NCBI GenBank assembly: GCA_050874905.1
Contig: JBNMLP010000009.1
Coordinates: 1-64,000 of the forward strand
Length of the DNA stretch: 64,000 nucleotides
Direction of reading: 5' to 3'
Source: NC2004 sp050874905
GTDB lineage: Bacteria; Bacillota; Clostridia; Lachnospirales; Lachnospiraceae
The translations under genes were made by a program, and so were the position numbers. The notes beneath the pieces were generated by a model, which made no database searches, had not been told where the DNA came from, and saw only the letters and a program-made list of their open reading frames with translations. How positions within the stretch are numbered: position 1 is the stretch's first letter; each line of letters opens with the position of its first letter. Of this stretch, positions 51,401 through 60,059 are shown one piece after another.

Positions 51401-54400
51401 CGCCATCGACATACACTAGATTAAAGCTCTGACTGTTACCATTTAAACTGATGTTTTCTAATGTACATTTTCCTTTGGAGCTCACCCGGATCATCGTCAC
51501 TGCACCGGCTCTGGCAATGCCATATCGTGTTGCAGCATCCGGATCTGTAACGATCTCTGACGTCAACTTGACATTTGCCGTGATCAGAAGCGGCTCTGTA
51601 ATAACGGCCTGGCTTAACAGTTCGATCACCGTCTCGGACGTCTTCTGGTTGGCAACTGCTACCGCTTCGGAAAGCGTCGCATAATACACCTCACCGATCC
51701 GGCATTGTGCGCCTACCCATTTTGCTTTTAATGTCATATCCCCGGTAATATAGCTGTCTTTGGTGATCTCAGTATCATCCTCCTGATACCAGCCGCCAAG
51801 TGCCTGTCTGCCGTTTCTGGCATCCGGAAGCTTTGGATGGGTATTGGCACGAATGACTGCCAGACGGCTTTCGTTCCGATCTTCTACAGGAAGACTTTCT
51901 TCGTCTGTAAAATAGGCACCATCTGCTACACTTGCACCAAGCTCGTATGTTACCTGATAACCTATGTATAACTCTTTTGCCGTCGTATCATACGCTAGTG
52001 TAAGACTCGTATCATCCGACTGGATCGTTCCTTTCTGCTCGCTTGTTCCGATCGTTGCTTTTTGTGCAAAGCCACTGGTCAGATAATCCTGTGATGGATT
52101 TTCCACGCTGACTCCGATCCGGCTATCCGCAGACAACGCTCCGTCAAATGTCATCTTACAGCCATCTGCAAGGGCAAGGTTATTCTGTCCTGCTGCTGCA
52201 GAAGGATTATCTTTTACCGTAATCTCAGCGGTCGAAGACGTATCTCCAAGATGCAGTGTTCCTGCTGAAAAGATACCGGAACCACGCGGTGCGCTTAAGG
52301 CTGTTCCGCTTTTATTCCCGCTGATCGTACCACCACGAAGCAGCAGCGTTCCTTCTTTTCCTACATAGATTCCGCCACCCTCTAAGGTTGCTTCATTTCC
52401 CGTGATCTCTGCTGATGTATGAAGAACAAAGGAACCACTCTCGATATAAATACCGGCTCCCTGTCCAAAGGTTTTATTATTCTGTACCTTGCTTCCGGAG
52501 CGCATATTGACTTCGCCGCCTGCTACATACAAGGCACCCTGTCCGTATGCCTTATCCTGCGCATCTGCTGCCGCGACATTTTCAATCACGGTACCGGAAA
52601 GATCTACCTCACCGGATACTACCTTCAACACGCTGCCGGATGTTTGATTTCCATCTAATGTCAGTGAAAGCTGTACCCGGATGTCTTCTTTTTCCGTATC
52701 TTCTACGGTAAATAAGATTCCATCATCTGTCTTGATCAGCGTATCTCCTGTGATCGTTACAGAATGACGGATCACCATTCCACTGCTTGCTGCTAAATTA
52801 TTTGTTACAACATTGATCGTATCACCACTGCGGCTGTCTGCAACAGCATCCCGCAAAGATACATACGAATGCGTGTAATTTGTTCCATCCTTCGTACCGC
52901 TTACAGTCACGTTGGTGGTTCCCCAGTTGGCACTGACTGCTGTGATCGACATCTGCACCGTTGTATTCTCATCAAAGAGGATCGTATTTCCCGCCTGCTC
53001 ATATGTCCAGTTCTCAAATCCCTTGCTCTCGTGGAATACTTTTGGAAGCACCGGTGTCTGGTTTGGACGTACGACGATCGTTTTTGAAGTCTGCCGCTGG
53101 TCTGTAGCTACTGCTTCGTCCTCTTCAAAATATCCCCCATTTGTATAATAGGTAACACCGAAGCCTAAATAAACCTCACCATCTTCATATCCGATCGCAT
53201 AGTTGCTGCTGTCGGAGGTAAAGTTTTCCACATTTCCCTGCTTGCCCAGATCCTTTGTTACGTTGCAGTTTGCCGGAAGTGCCATCGTGATACCGGACAC
53301 ACTGCTGTCCTCCAGGGCGGAAGTGATCCGAAGCTGCACATCTTTATCCTTCGTATTTTCCAGGTAAATGTTGTTGGCTCCGGCACTGTCACTGTTTCCG
53401 GTAACCGAAGCACTGCCTCCGTATTCGATCGTTGTATTCGTATAGATTCCGATACCCTTTGTCTGACCGGAATTTTTTGCTTCATTTGCAGTGATCGTTC
53501 CGCCTGTCATACTAAACGTTCCGTCGATCACACAGACACCGGAACCTGCGGTACTTTCATTTTTCGTGATCGTTCCGCCCTTCATACGGAAGACACCCGC
53601 TTTGGCAACATAGACACCACCGCCGCGGCCATTCATTTTATTGTCGTGAATGGAACCTGCCTCCATCGTAAACAGACCGGATTCTACATAGACCGCACCA
53701 AATCCGTTCCGGGAAGCATTTGGCGTTGTGCTTCCAAAGTCCATACCGTATATTTCCGAATCTTTGCCGGACAGGGTAACGGTACCACCTTTGACCATAA
53801 TGATACTGTATGCCTTATTGCTGCCGCCGCAAAGTTTTACATTGTCAATATGAAGCACTCCCTTTTTGGTCTGAGAGGAAGTGGACGCATCTTCCACGGA
53901 AAAGATCGCGCTCTGTCCCACACGGGTGATCTTGTAAGCTTTTCCTGCCTCACTTCGAAGCGTTACCGAACTGATCACACGGATGGCTGCCGTGATCTCG
54001 CTGTCCGCATGCAACACAACCTCATAACCTTCCTTTAAGGTATTCGTATCACCAAACGCCTTTGTTACAGATGCATACTTTCCGTAGACGGTTCCGTTAT
54101 TCTCAATCGTTGCCACCAGCTTGATCCAGTCTGGATAAAGCTTTAAGGCACCTGTCGTCTTAAGGTCGGATAATTTTGTAGCATCCTTGATGCGCTTGAT
54201 CTCCTGCCCCATACCGGATGCATTGAGCCCATACGCATACCATCCAAGGGAGCTTTCCGTATCCTGGAAATAGGTGTCACAATCTACATCCGGAATCGCC
54301 GGCGTCATATTTTTCTTCAACTGGTTCGTCTGCAAAACATAAGATACTTTATCGAGTTTTGTTCCGCCCACGCTGAGGCTGACACTGTCTGCTCCGGTAA

Positions 54401-55814
54401 AGGTACTGTCACTCGTATCATACGGATAATACTCCACCAGATAGCCAAGATATACCGTACCATCGTCCTTTACCCCGGCATCTAACGTTTTTGTGTCCGG
54501 AATAAAATGCTTCGTCACATCACTGTCTTTGCCATAGCCTTTGGAAATGTCATATAATCCATCATTTAATGTTGTTACGCCGACTGTTCCATCAAAGGAG
54601 GCATCGGTGACCATCGTCATATTCGTTCCATTTAAGAAAATGTTGCTGAGCGGATCTGCGGCAAGCTGCTGCTCTGATGTAGACTTTGCTCTCGTATTAT
54701 CGGTAACCACTGTCGTTTTAGAAAGCGTCAGATTGGCATTCTGACTGACCAGAACACCACCTGCTGATGCACTGGTAGTTCCGGTTACCGCATTATTGGT
54801 AACGGTAGCACCGGCAAGTGTTACATTCGTGCTTGCTGCCATAAAAACGGCACCACCCGTTTTCGCACGGTTTTCTTTGATCGTACCGGAAAGCACTGCT
54901 GTTGCGGAGCTGCCGGAAAGCCAGATCGTTCCGTTGGAAGCACCCTGATTCTTTGCGATCGTTCCGGAATACATCGTAAAACCTGCTCCTTGTGCGAGCA
55001 CAACCGCTCCTCCACCGGAGGTAGAAAGGGTACTCTCCTGTGTATTTCCGGTTATCTTTGCAGCCTCATCCGAAGCACCATCTGCTCCCATATCCATCTT
55101 TGCGCCCTGATTCAGTACCACGGCACCACCACTCATCACTGCGGTGTTATCAGAAATCTCACCCGCTGTAAAGTGAACTGTTGCATAACCTGTATGATTT
55201 CCAGTGGCGTAGATCGCACCACCACTTCCGGCTGTCCGGTTTCCTGTTATGCTGGCTCCGTTGATCGTTAAAGTGGCACCGGCAGCTACCGTTACCGCTC
55301 CGCCCTTACTGGAAGAAGTACAGGTGTGATTCTTCAAGGTCACACCATTATTTAACGTAAGTGCCGTTCCCTTTTCGGTACTGATCAGACTGTCTGCCAC
55401 CTTAGCTTCCGGCAATGCTCCTGTTAACGTGAGGTTTCCCGCTAAGGTAAGGCTTCCACCCTTCACCTGAAACATCGCACTTGTCAGACCGTCCCCGTAA
55501 GACATGGTATGTGCACCACTGTCGGTCAGCGTCACTGCAGATGACACCACGATCGGCGCGTTTACCTTCATATCTTCTGTCACAGAGGTACTTTTTAACA
55601 GCGTGATCGTATCTCCCTGCTCTGCCGCCCCTACTGCCCCGGCTAAGGAATCATAATTGGTCGTCACTGCACTGCTTCCGGTTCCGCTCGTTACCTGCGC
55701 TACCGTATCGTCTGCACTTCCCAGTGCAACAGCCGCCCCGGCAATTCCCAAAAGTCCCGCTGTGAGGAGAAAGACTCCTGCTTTTTTTCTATATTTGTTC
55801 CACCATTTTTTCAT
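48495..55814 (-). CDS. Giant secreted beta-helix surface protein (about 2,440 residues)
   Basis: The start at 55814 has AGGAG 9 bases upstream. A signal peptide (KKWWNKYRKKAGVFLLTAGLLGIAGAAVALG) comes first. Four modules follow, beginning near nt 55660, 54100, 52880 and 51700. Each opens with a YxSL.xAV...GDTI block, then runs as a parallel beta-helix with GGAIY/GGGIYV-type turns (SGGAIYATGN, GRGGGVYVAKAG, EGGGIYVGKEG), and ends in an InlB-like (Listeria-Bacteroides) beta-grasp repeat. Next come a chitobiase-C-like domain (ADIYYTLDGSQPEE), two Big-2-like Ig domains alternating with two InlB-like repeats (FSGWNTKADGSGTAY), an acidic linker, a FIVAR-like helix pair and a C-terminal Lys-rich BspA-type LRR. 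No LPXTG motif is present; the basic C-terminus may hold it in the wall. Ligand unknown. Confidence 0.88.
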   Translation of the reverse strand: MKKWWNKYRKKAGVFLLTAGLLGIAGAAVALGSADDTVAQVTSGTGSSAVTTNYDSLAGAVGAAEQGDTITLLKSTSVTEDMKVNAPIVVSSAVTLTDSGAHTMSYGDGLTSAMFQVKGGSLTLAGNLTLTGALPEAKVADSLISTEKGTALTLNNGVTLKNHTCTSSSKGGAVTVAAGATLTINGASITGNRTAGSGGAIYATGNHTGYATVHFTAGEISDNTAVMSGGAVVLNQGAKMDMGADGASDEAAKITGNTQESTLSTSGGGAVVLAQGAGFTMYSGTIAKNQGASNGTIWLSGSSATAVLSGTIKENRAKTGGAVFMAASTNVTLAGATVTNNAVTGTTSASAGGVLVSQNANLTLSKTTVVTDNTRAKSTSEQQLAADPLSNIFLNGTNMTMVTDASFDGTVGVTTLNDGLYDISKGYGKDSDVTKHFIPDTKTLDAGVKDDGTVYLGYLVEYYPYDTSDSTFTGADSVSLSVGGTKLDKVSYVLQTNQLKKNMTPAIPDVDCDTYFQDTESSLGWYAYGLNASGMGQEIKRIKDATKLSDLKTTGALKLYPDWIKLVATIENNGTVYGKYASVTKAFGDTNTLKEGYEVVLHADSEITAAIRVISSVTLRSEAGKAYKITRVGQSAIFSVEDASTSSQTKKGVLHIDNVKLCGGSNKAYSIIMVKGGTVTLSGKDSEIYGMDFGSTTPNASRNGFGAVYVESGLFTMEAGSIHDNKMNGRGGGVYVAKAGVFRMKGGTITKNESTAGSGVCVIDGTFSMTGGTITANEAKNSGQTKGIGIYTNTTIEYGGSASVTGNSDSAGANNIYLENTKDKDVQLRITSALEDSSVSGITMALPANCNVTKDLGKQGNVENFTSDSSNYAIGYEDGEVYLGFGVTYYTNGGYFEEDEAVATDQRQTSKTIVVRPNQTPVLPKVFHESKGFENWTYEQAGNTILFDENTTVQMSITAVSANWGTTNVTVSGTKDGTNYTHSYVSLRDAVADSRSGDTINVVTNNLAASSGMVIRHSVTITGDTLIKTDDGILFTVEDTEKEDIRVQLSLTLDGNQTSGSVLKVVSGEVDLSGTVIENVAAADAQDKAYGQGALYVAGGEVNMRSGSKVQNNKTFGQGAGIYIESGSFVLHTSAEITGNEATLEGGGIYVGKEGTLLLRGGTISGNKSGTALSAPRGSGIFSAGTLHLGDTSSTAEITVKDNPSAAAGQNNLALADGCKMTFDGALSADSRIGVSVENPSQDYLTSGFAQKATIGTSEQKGTIQSDDTSLTLAYDTTAKELYIGYQVTYELGASVADGAYFTDEESLPVEDRNESRLAVIRANTHPKLPDARNGRQALGGWYQEDDTEITKDSYITGDMTLKAKWVGAQCRIGEVYYATLSEAVAVANQKTSETVIELLSQAVITEPLLITANVKLTSEIVTDPDAATRYGIARAGAVTMIRVSSKGKCTLENISLNGNSQSFNLVYVDGGVLTIGKDARLTGCNNEVRNESILESSGPGTVYVANGGRMVMTAGEITANHSAWGAAVYVSDGKLNISGGSITKNQCASSAGLYSGIYLGANQMSISGNPVIADNTLANGTEQNVYFTGTEGVIEITDTVTEGARIGVTSSVGPTGIEVSGLIAVTKTINSKYLADYPRDAIFSDDARYEAVVNEDISQVCLRKGHTVTFEVEPGQTLIGNKTKDVVDGEMIGTLPSASYGSLYFDGWYTKAGEKLTESTVITESMTVTPLFTEGLCATPVATPAGGKHCVDETNDTLQVTLSTATEGADIYYTLDGSQPEEMVTVGGATMKYGDAPISLAEDAVLRAIAVKKNYSTSGECKEEYYICYVKSIKITTAPDTVFRGYDAEFAARVTVGNQSTTKDVTWSIVGDYEDGTVIDPLTGVLSVDSKEVAEEVTVVAHSEDPDKTAQVTVPIKDQYRVIYDKNTPAQGIVTGSVTDSDSPYLSGSTVTVLANGQSTESNRGFACSGYTFSGWNTKADGSGTAYQPGDTFEILEDTTLYAQWQVVISISSFSISPKSQTVKQGEEFTFHAQVRGTGNLTGEATWELIGNESEYTTIDETGTIHVDKEESAKTITVRATSKDITSYWAEATVTVALLTRYQLRYNAAGGRGDMTSEENTYISGTEITVADCSFVREGYDFVCWNTAVNGNGAEVKPGDTYVMNQDVTMYAQWNRKSDYVPDDDPKEDDTTEETPHVKTDKEYAEETIALIDAIGDVTKDSKAAIDAARASYNALTDTQKALVGDTEYQKLLLRERLYYELLYGKTTETGQTITPEKKTTSIVAVKRYIKPVAKGKKFKAGAYQYKVTRSSLKNGTVTVVRPLSKKIKKATIPAKVTYNQVTYKVTAVSKQAFKGCKKLKKVTIGKNVTTLGSRLFYKTGKVEAVVLKTRKLKKIAKNSMKDLSDQAYIKMPDKKYRKYEKLLEKSRIRSDIRLKTW

Positions 55815-55848
55815 ACTCAATGCTCCTATCATACCTGTTGTGCAAAGC

Positions 55849-55876
55849 AAATGGGGTAATACCCATTACTATTATA
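55849..55876 (-). promoter_or_regulatory. -10 box overlapping a palindrome at the giant gene's promoter
   Basis: TATAAT (55871-55876, leftward) is followed at once by ATGGG-TATTAC-CCCAT (55851-55866), an inverted repeat at the expected transcript start. The -35 region is poor. A repressor bound there would block initiation, so it is a candidate operator. Confidence 0.35.
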
Positions 55877-55918
55877 TCGGCATTTTTCCTTCCTAATGTG
55901 AGAAAACCACCGCTTTGT

Positions 55919-57268
55919 TTATTTCTTCTCCAAATGATATTTGCGGATGACCTCCCGCAATGTCGCCTTCGGCATATCCATATAATTCTTTTTGACGATC
56001 TGCTCGACCATCTCTGCTGTCTGTTCATACCCAAATAAGGCGGAATCCATCGTCATATGGTATCTGGCGGCTTCTTTCCAGTCCTCTCCGGTAAAATGCA
56101 TGTAATACTGATAAACTTCGGAATCCTGTGTCTTTATCATTTCCAAAGCCTTTCTTGCATTGACATGATATTTGTCCTCCATATAGGAAATGCGGTGTGC
56201 CATATCCGCACAGATATGAATATGCAACGCTCCCGGCAGATCCCGTAAAATATAATGGGAACAATGTCCCACGATAATGCAGTCCTTCGTCGCTGCCAAT
56301 CGTTCAATGACCCGCTGCTGCGCCTGATACAAATAACGGTAGCTTTCTAAATCTTCATTTACCAGTGCATAGTTTTCCATGAAAAAGGCTTCGACCACGT
56401 TGGCATACAACCGCTCATTATGCCGGCGCACATAGTCGGTCGTAAAATGTCCTTCTTTTGCCACAAGCTCGACCAGCTCTTTATCATAAACCGGAATTCC
56501 AAGCAGATTTCCTAAAATTCTGGCGATGATACGCCCTCCGCTTCCGGCTTCCGACGTGATCGTTACCACCAGACGCTTTCCCTCTTCTAATTTCAGTTTC
56601 GCCTCATAAACCAGATTTCCCTCATGTTCAAAATAGTGGTTTGTAAATCCAAGGTGATTGGTAAAGAAATGGGAGATCGGTCCGACCAAAAATGAGGTAA
56701 TGATCGTTGCTTCCCTCGCTCCCTCTAAATGTCCGAGTAGCACATACGAAAGTGCCACACCGGTCAGAGTCATCAAAGTATCATTGATCAGCTTTAATAC
56801 ACTGAATTCTTTTCGCGTTAATATAGATACCGCTTTTACCAGTGCTTCCGAAGACAGCATAACAACATCCGCCACCACCTGGCAGCTCACTCCAAAGGCA
56901 CGGAATACACAACCAAGCAATACAAAAAGCAGAGCGATCATATAGTTTTGGGCATGAAGTCCCGAAAACATTGCCATTGCCACATCAATAAAAAAGGCAA
57001 ACAAAAAGCTGACCGGAATCTGTAAAAGCTGGTAAAGTTTAAAATCTCTGCGCAGCAACAGTGCCTGCAGCAGCAATAACAACACATTAAAGAGAAACGT
57101 AAACGTACCAAAGGAAAGTGGGAGTCCGAGACTTGCCACATAGGGGATCACGGTCGTCGGTCCTGTTCCAAGGGCAGATTTTGTGATCAATGCCACACCG
57201 AGAGCATTGCAGAAAATTCCAAATAAAAATACGCTGTATCGTTTGATGAGTTCCGGTTTGTTTCGCAT
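55919..57268 (-). CDS. YitT/YczE-like membrane domain fused to a cytidylate-kinase-like domain
   Basis: In this 449-residue protein, residues 1-210 have five or six membrane helices in the style of the YczE/YyaS/YitT family (DUF6198): RYSVFLFGIFCNALGVALITKSALGTGPTTVIPYVASL. Residues 228-430 form a cytosolic kinase-like domain with VTITSEAGSGGRIIARILGNLLGIPVYDKEL (P-loop-like but SEAGSGGR), then CIIVGHCSHYILRDLPGALHIHICADMAHR and a DSALFGYEQTAEMV end. The cytidylate-kinase-like family has no confirmed substrate in most bacteria. The fused form suggests a nucleotide-linked membrane sensor or transporter (speculation). It is leftward, upstream of the giant surface gene and downstream of ptsI. 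Confidence 0.82.
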   Translation of the reverse strand: MRNKPELIKRYSVFLFGIFCNALGVALITKSALGTGPTTVIPYVASLGLPLSFGTFTFLFNVLLLLLQALLLRRDFKLYQLLQIPVSFLFAFFIDVAMAMFSGLHAQNYMIALLFVLLGCVFRAFGVSCQVVADVVMLSSEALVKAVSILTRKEFSVLKLINDTLMTLTGVALSYVLLGHLEGAREATIITSFLVGPISHFFTNHLGFTNHYFEHEGNLVYEAKLKLEEGKRLVVTITSEAGSGGRIIARILGNLLGIPVYDKELVELVAKEGHFTTDYVRRHNERLYANVVEAFFMENYALVNEDLESYRYLYQAQQRVIERLAATKDCIIVGHCSHYILRDLPGALHIHICADMAHRISYMEDKYHVNARKALEMIKTQDSEVYQYYMHFTGEDWKEAARYHMTMDSALFGYEQTAEMVEQIVKKNYMDMPKATLREVIRKYHLEKK

Positions 57269-57310
57269 GATCCTGTCCCCTTTTGCACATTCTTCTTTTT
57301 ATTCTACCAC

Positions 57311-57345
57311 AAAAAAGACACACCGTATAGCAACGATGTGTCTTT
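57311..57345 (-). terminator. Terminator of ptsI
   Basis: Leftward stem AAAGACACA / TGTGTCTTT with a loop of about 14 bases and a T6 tail, 33 bases past the ptsI stop. It lies inside the start region of the YitT-kinase transcription unit, so that gene needs its own promoter. Confidence 0.8.
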
Positions 57346-57378
57346 GTATCAACTTCTATCCACCGGACAGATCTCCCA

Positions 57379-59073
57379 CTATCCAAGCAGATCCAGTACC
57401 TCTTTCTCGGTTGCTGCCTGCATCACGCGGTCTGCCAGCTCTTTTGCCGATGCCTCATCACAATCTGCGATCGCTTTTCTCGTCTTTAATACGCTGGTTG
57501 CGCTCACACTGAACTCATCTAAACCAAACGCAAGCAACAGCGGGATCAGCTTGTGATCTGCGGCTGCCTCTCCGCACATACCAACGAAAATGCCTTCCTT
57601 CTTTCCACATTCAATGATGCGCTTGATGGAACGAAGCACTGCCGGATTATATGCTGAATAAAGGTATGCCACCTTGGCATTTCCACGGTCTACTGCCATG
57701 GTATAGCCGGTCAGATCGTTGGTTCCGATACTGAAGAAATCTGCTTCTTTTGCTAACAGATCCGCCACGACTGCGGCTGCCGGAGTCTCCATCATGACAC
57801 CAACCTGAATCTCCTTGTTGTATGCGATCTGCTCCTTGTCTAACTCTTCCATGATCTCCTTGATCAGTGCTTTCACCTGACGAAGCTCCTCTACTCCGGT
57901 CACCAGCGGCACCATGATCTTGATCTGACCATATGCACTGGCACGAAGCAGTGCACGTAACTGCACCCGGTAAATGTCCGGACGCTGCAGACAGAAACGG
58001 ATGGCACGGAAACCTAAGAATGGGTTCTCCTCCTGCTCTAAACCTAAGTAGTCGATCGCCTTATCACCACCGATATCTAATGTACGGATGATCACCGGTT
58101 TTCCGGCTAACTTTTCTGCTACGGTCTTATACGCTTCAAACTGTTCCTCTTCGGTTGGCACGCTGTCGCGATCCATAAATAAGAACTCTGTACGGAATAA
58201 TCCTACTCCTTCTCCGTCACACTCTACGACCTTATCGGCATCCTCCGGTTTTCCAATGTTACACACCAACTCTACCTGTTTGCCGTCCTTCGTCTTGCTT
58301 GGCTGTCCCTTGTACTGCTGCAACAATGCTTTTTCTTCTGCAAATGCTTTCTTTTTCTGCTCATAGGAAGCAACGATCTCTTCCTCCGGATTGACATATA
58401 CCTCTCCGGTCGTTCCGTCTAATACGACGGTATCTCCATTGATCACTTCCTGACAGATCCGCTCAATACTGAGTACCGCAGGGATCTCCATCGCTCTTGC
58501 TAAGATCGCAGAATGAGAGGTACGTCCTCCTACCTCGGTTAAAATACCGGCAATATTTTTTGGATCAATGCCCGCTGTCATGGATGGGGTCAGATCCTTT
58601 GCTACAAGAACTGTTCCCTCCGGAACCGCAGAAATATCTACCTCTTCAATACCATTTAAGATCTTTAACATCCGGGATTTGATGTCCATCAGATCCGTTG
58701 CACGCTGCTGGATCAGCTCATCCGGGATAGAACGGAACATCTCTGCCATCTGATCGAGAGACTGATCCAGTGCTACCTCTGCATTTACCATTTCTCCACG
58801 GATCATGGCATTTACCTGATCGCCTACCATCGGATCACGAAGCAAAATAACATGTCCGCGCAAAATATCCGCATCCTGTTCTCCTACAGTCTCTGCCATT
58901 TTATCTGCCATCTGATTGGTCACTTCCTCAAAGTGATCCATTGCCTCATTCAGACGTGCGATCTCTGCATCCGCATCGGAAATCGTGCGTCTTTCGACTT
59001 TCACTTCCTGCTCCTCAATGATCACTACCTGTCCAATTCCAATTCCTTCTGATGCTCCAATACCTCTTCTCAT
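57379..59073 (-). CDS. ptsI: Phosphoenolpyruvate--protein phosphotransferase (PTS enzyme I)
   Basis: The 564-residue protein starts at the second ATG, 59073, because GGAGGT lies 9 bases before it. The phospho-histidine is in GGRTSHSAILARAMEIPAVL (about His187). The PEP-binding barrel contains EGVGLFRTEFLFMDRD, NPFLGFRAIRFCL, MMETPAA and the Cys-containing FVGMCGEAAAD. It passes phosphate from PEP to HPr and starts all PTS sugar uptake. HPr (ptsH) is not adjacent. Length and motifs are typical of enzyme I. Confidence 0.97.
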   Translation of the reverse strand: MRRGIGASEGIGIGQVVIIEEQEVKVERRTISDADAEIARLNEAMDHFEEVTNQMADKMAETVGEQDADILRGHVILLRDPMVGDQVNAMIRGEMVNAEVALDQSLDQMAEMFRSIPDELIQQRATDLMDIKSRMLKILNGIEEVDISAVPEGTVLVAKDLTPSMTAGIDPKNIAGILTEVGGRTSHSAILARAMEIPAVLSIERICQEVINGDTVVLDGTTGEVYVNPEEEIVASYEQKKKAFAEEKALLQQYKGQPSKTKDGKQVELVCNIGKPEDADKVVECDGEGVGLFRTEFLFMDRDSVPTEEEQFEAYKTVAEKLAGKPVIIRTLDIGGDKAIDYLGLEQEENPFLGFRAIRFCLQRPDIYRVQLRALLRASAYGQIKIMVPLVTGVEELRQVKALIKEIMEELDKEQIAYNKEIQVGVMMETPAAAVVADLLAKEADFFSIGTNDLTGYTMAVDRGNAKVAYLYSAYNPAVLRSIKRIIECGKKEGIFVGMCGEAAADHKLIPLLLAFGLDEFSVSATSVLKTRKAIADCDEASAKELADRVMQAATEKEVLDLLG

Positions 59074-59109
59074 GTTAATCATACCTCCATCCTTTTTTGT
59101 GCCTTATTA

Positions 59110-60036
59110 TTATAAGAAAGATACCATCATTTTCATTGCCCCCTTCATCACTGCATTTCTGCACTCTGCCGTCAAAATCAAATGATCTCCCTTTTTCACT
59201 GTCTCGCCATTTATCGTACCCGCACCTTCAATGATAGATACATTGAGGAACGGTTTGTCATTCACAAAGGAATACTCGTTTTCTACTTCCCATTTTTGTA
59301 CGGTAAAATACGGACAGGATGCATACGTTGTAATTGTCGCTCCGGTCAGTGCCATCTGCTCCGGCTTACTCTGATCCGGAACAAACGGTGCTGTTAATAC
59401 GTCAATACTTTCCTGAACGTGAAGCGGACGTTTCTTTCCGTTCGTCATGCGGTCATAATCATATACCCGGTAGGTAACGTCACTTGACTGCTGTGTTTCC
59501 AGTAACAAGGTACCACCTTTGATCGCATGCAGGCAGCCCGGCTTGATGAAGAAAAAGTCACCCGGCTTGATCGGAATCTCACGGATCAGCTCCTGATAGC
59601 GTCCGGAAAGGATCATCTCTTTTAATTCCTCTTTATCTTTTGCATGATGCCCGATGATGATCGTCGCATCTTTTTTACAGTCTAAGATATACCAACATTC
59701 TGTTTTTCCAAGCGCACCATTTTCATGTGCGGCTGCGTAAGCATCGTCCGGATGCACTTGAATGCTTAAGTCCTCTTTGGCACCAATGATCTTGATGAGC
59801 AGCGGGAAAACATCCTCATCTATATTGCCAAACCAGTCCCGGTGCTCCTGATACACTTTAGAAAGTGTCATTCCTTTGGCTTCCCCATTTAAAATTTCAC
59901 AATCACCATTGGGATGCGCACTGATCCCCCAGCACTCGCCTGCCTCAGCAGATGCCTCTTCATATCCAAATTCATGCAGCGCACTGCCGCCCCAGATCGT
60001 ATCTTTAAATACCGGTTTCAAACGTAATAATTCCAT
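59110..60036 (-). CDS. manA: Mannose-6-phosphate isomerase, class I
   Basis: The 308-residue cupin enzyme starts at the ATG at 60036 (AGAGG ribosome site): MELLRLKPVFKDTIWGG. Zinc-site motifs are SIQVHPDD and GKTECWYIL, followed by FFFIKPGCLHAIKGGTLLLETQQSSDVTYRVYDY. It interconverts mannose-6-phosphate and fructose-6-phosphate. The frame is open 89 codons further upstream, but that part overlaps the MATE gene and has no ribosome site. It lies between ptsI and a MATE gene on the same strand; a shared transcript with ptsI is plausible (36-base gap). Confidence 0.95.
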   Translation of the reverse strand: MELLRLKPVFKDTIWGGSALHEFGYEEASAEAGECWGISAHPNGDCEILNGEAKGMTLSKVYQEHRDWFGNIDEDVFPLLIKIIGAKEDLSIQVHPDDAYAAAHENGALGKTECWYILDCKKDATIIIGHHAKDKEELKEMILSGRYQELIREIPIKPGDFFFIKPGCLHAIKGGTLLLETQQSSDVTYRVYDYDRMTNGKKRPLHVQESIDVLTAPFVPDQSKPEQMALTGATITTYASCPYFTVQKWEVENEYSFVNDKPFLNVSIIEGAGTINGETVKKGDHLILTAECRNAVMKGAMKMMVSFL

Positions 60037-60059
60037 GATGATTCCTCTTTTCTTTTTTC

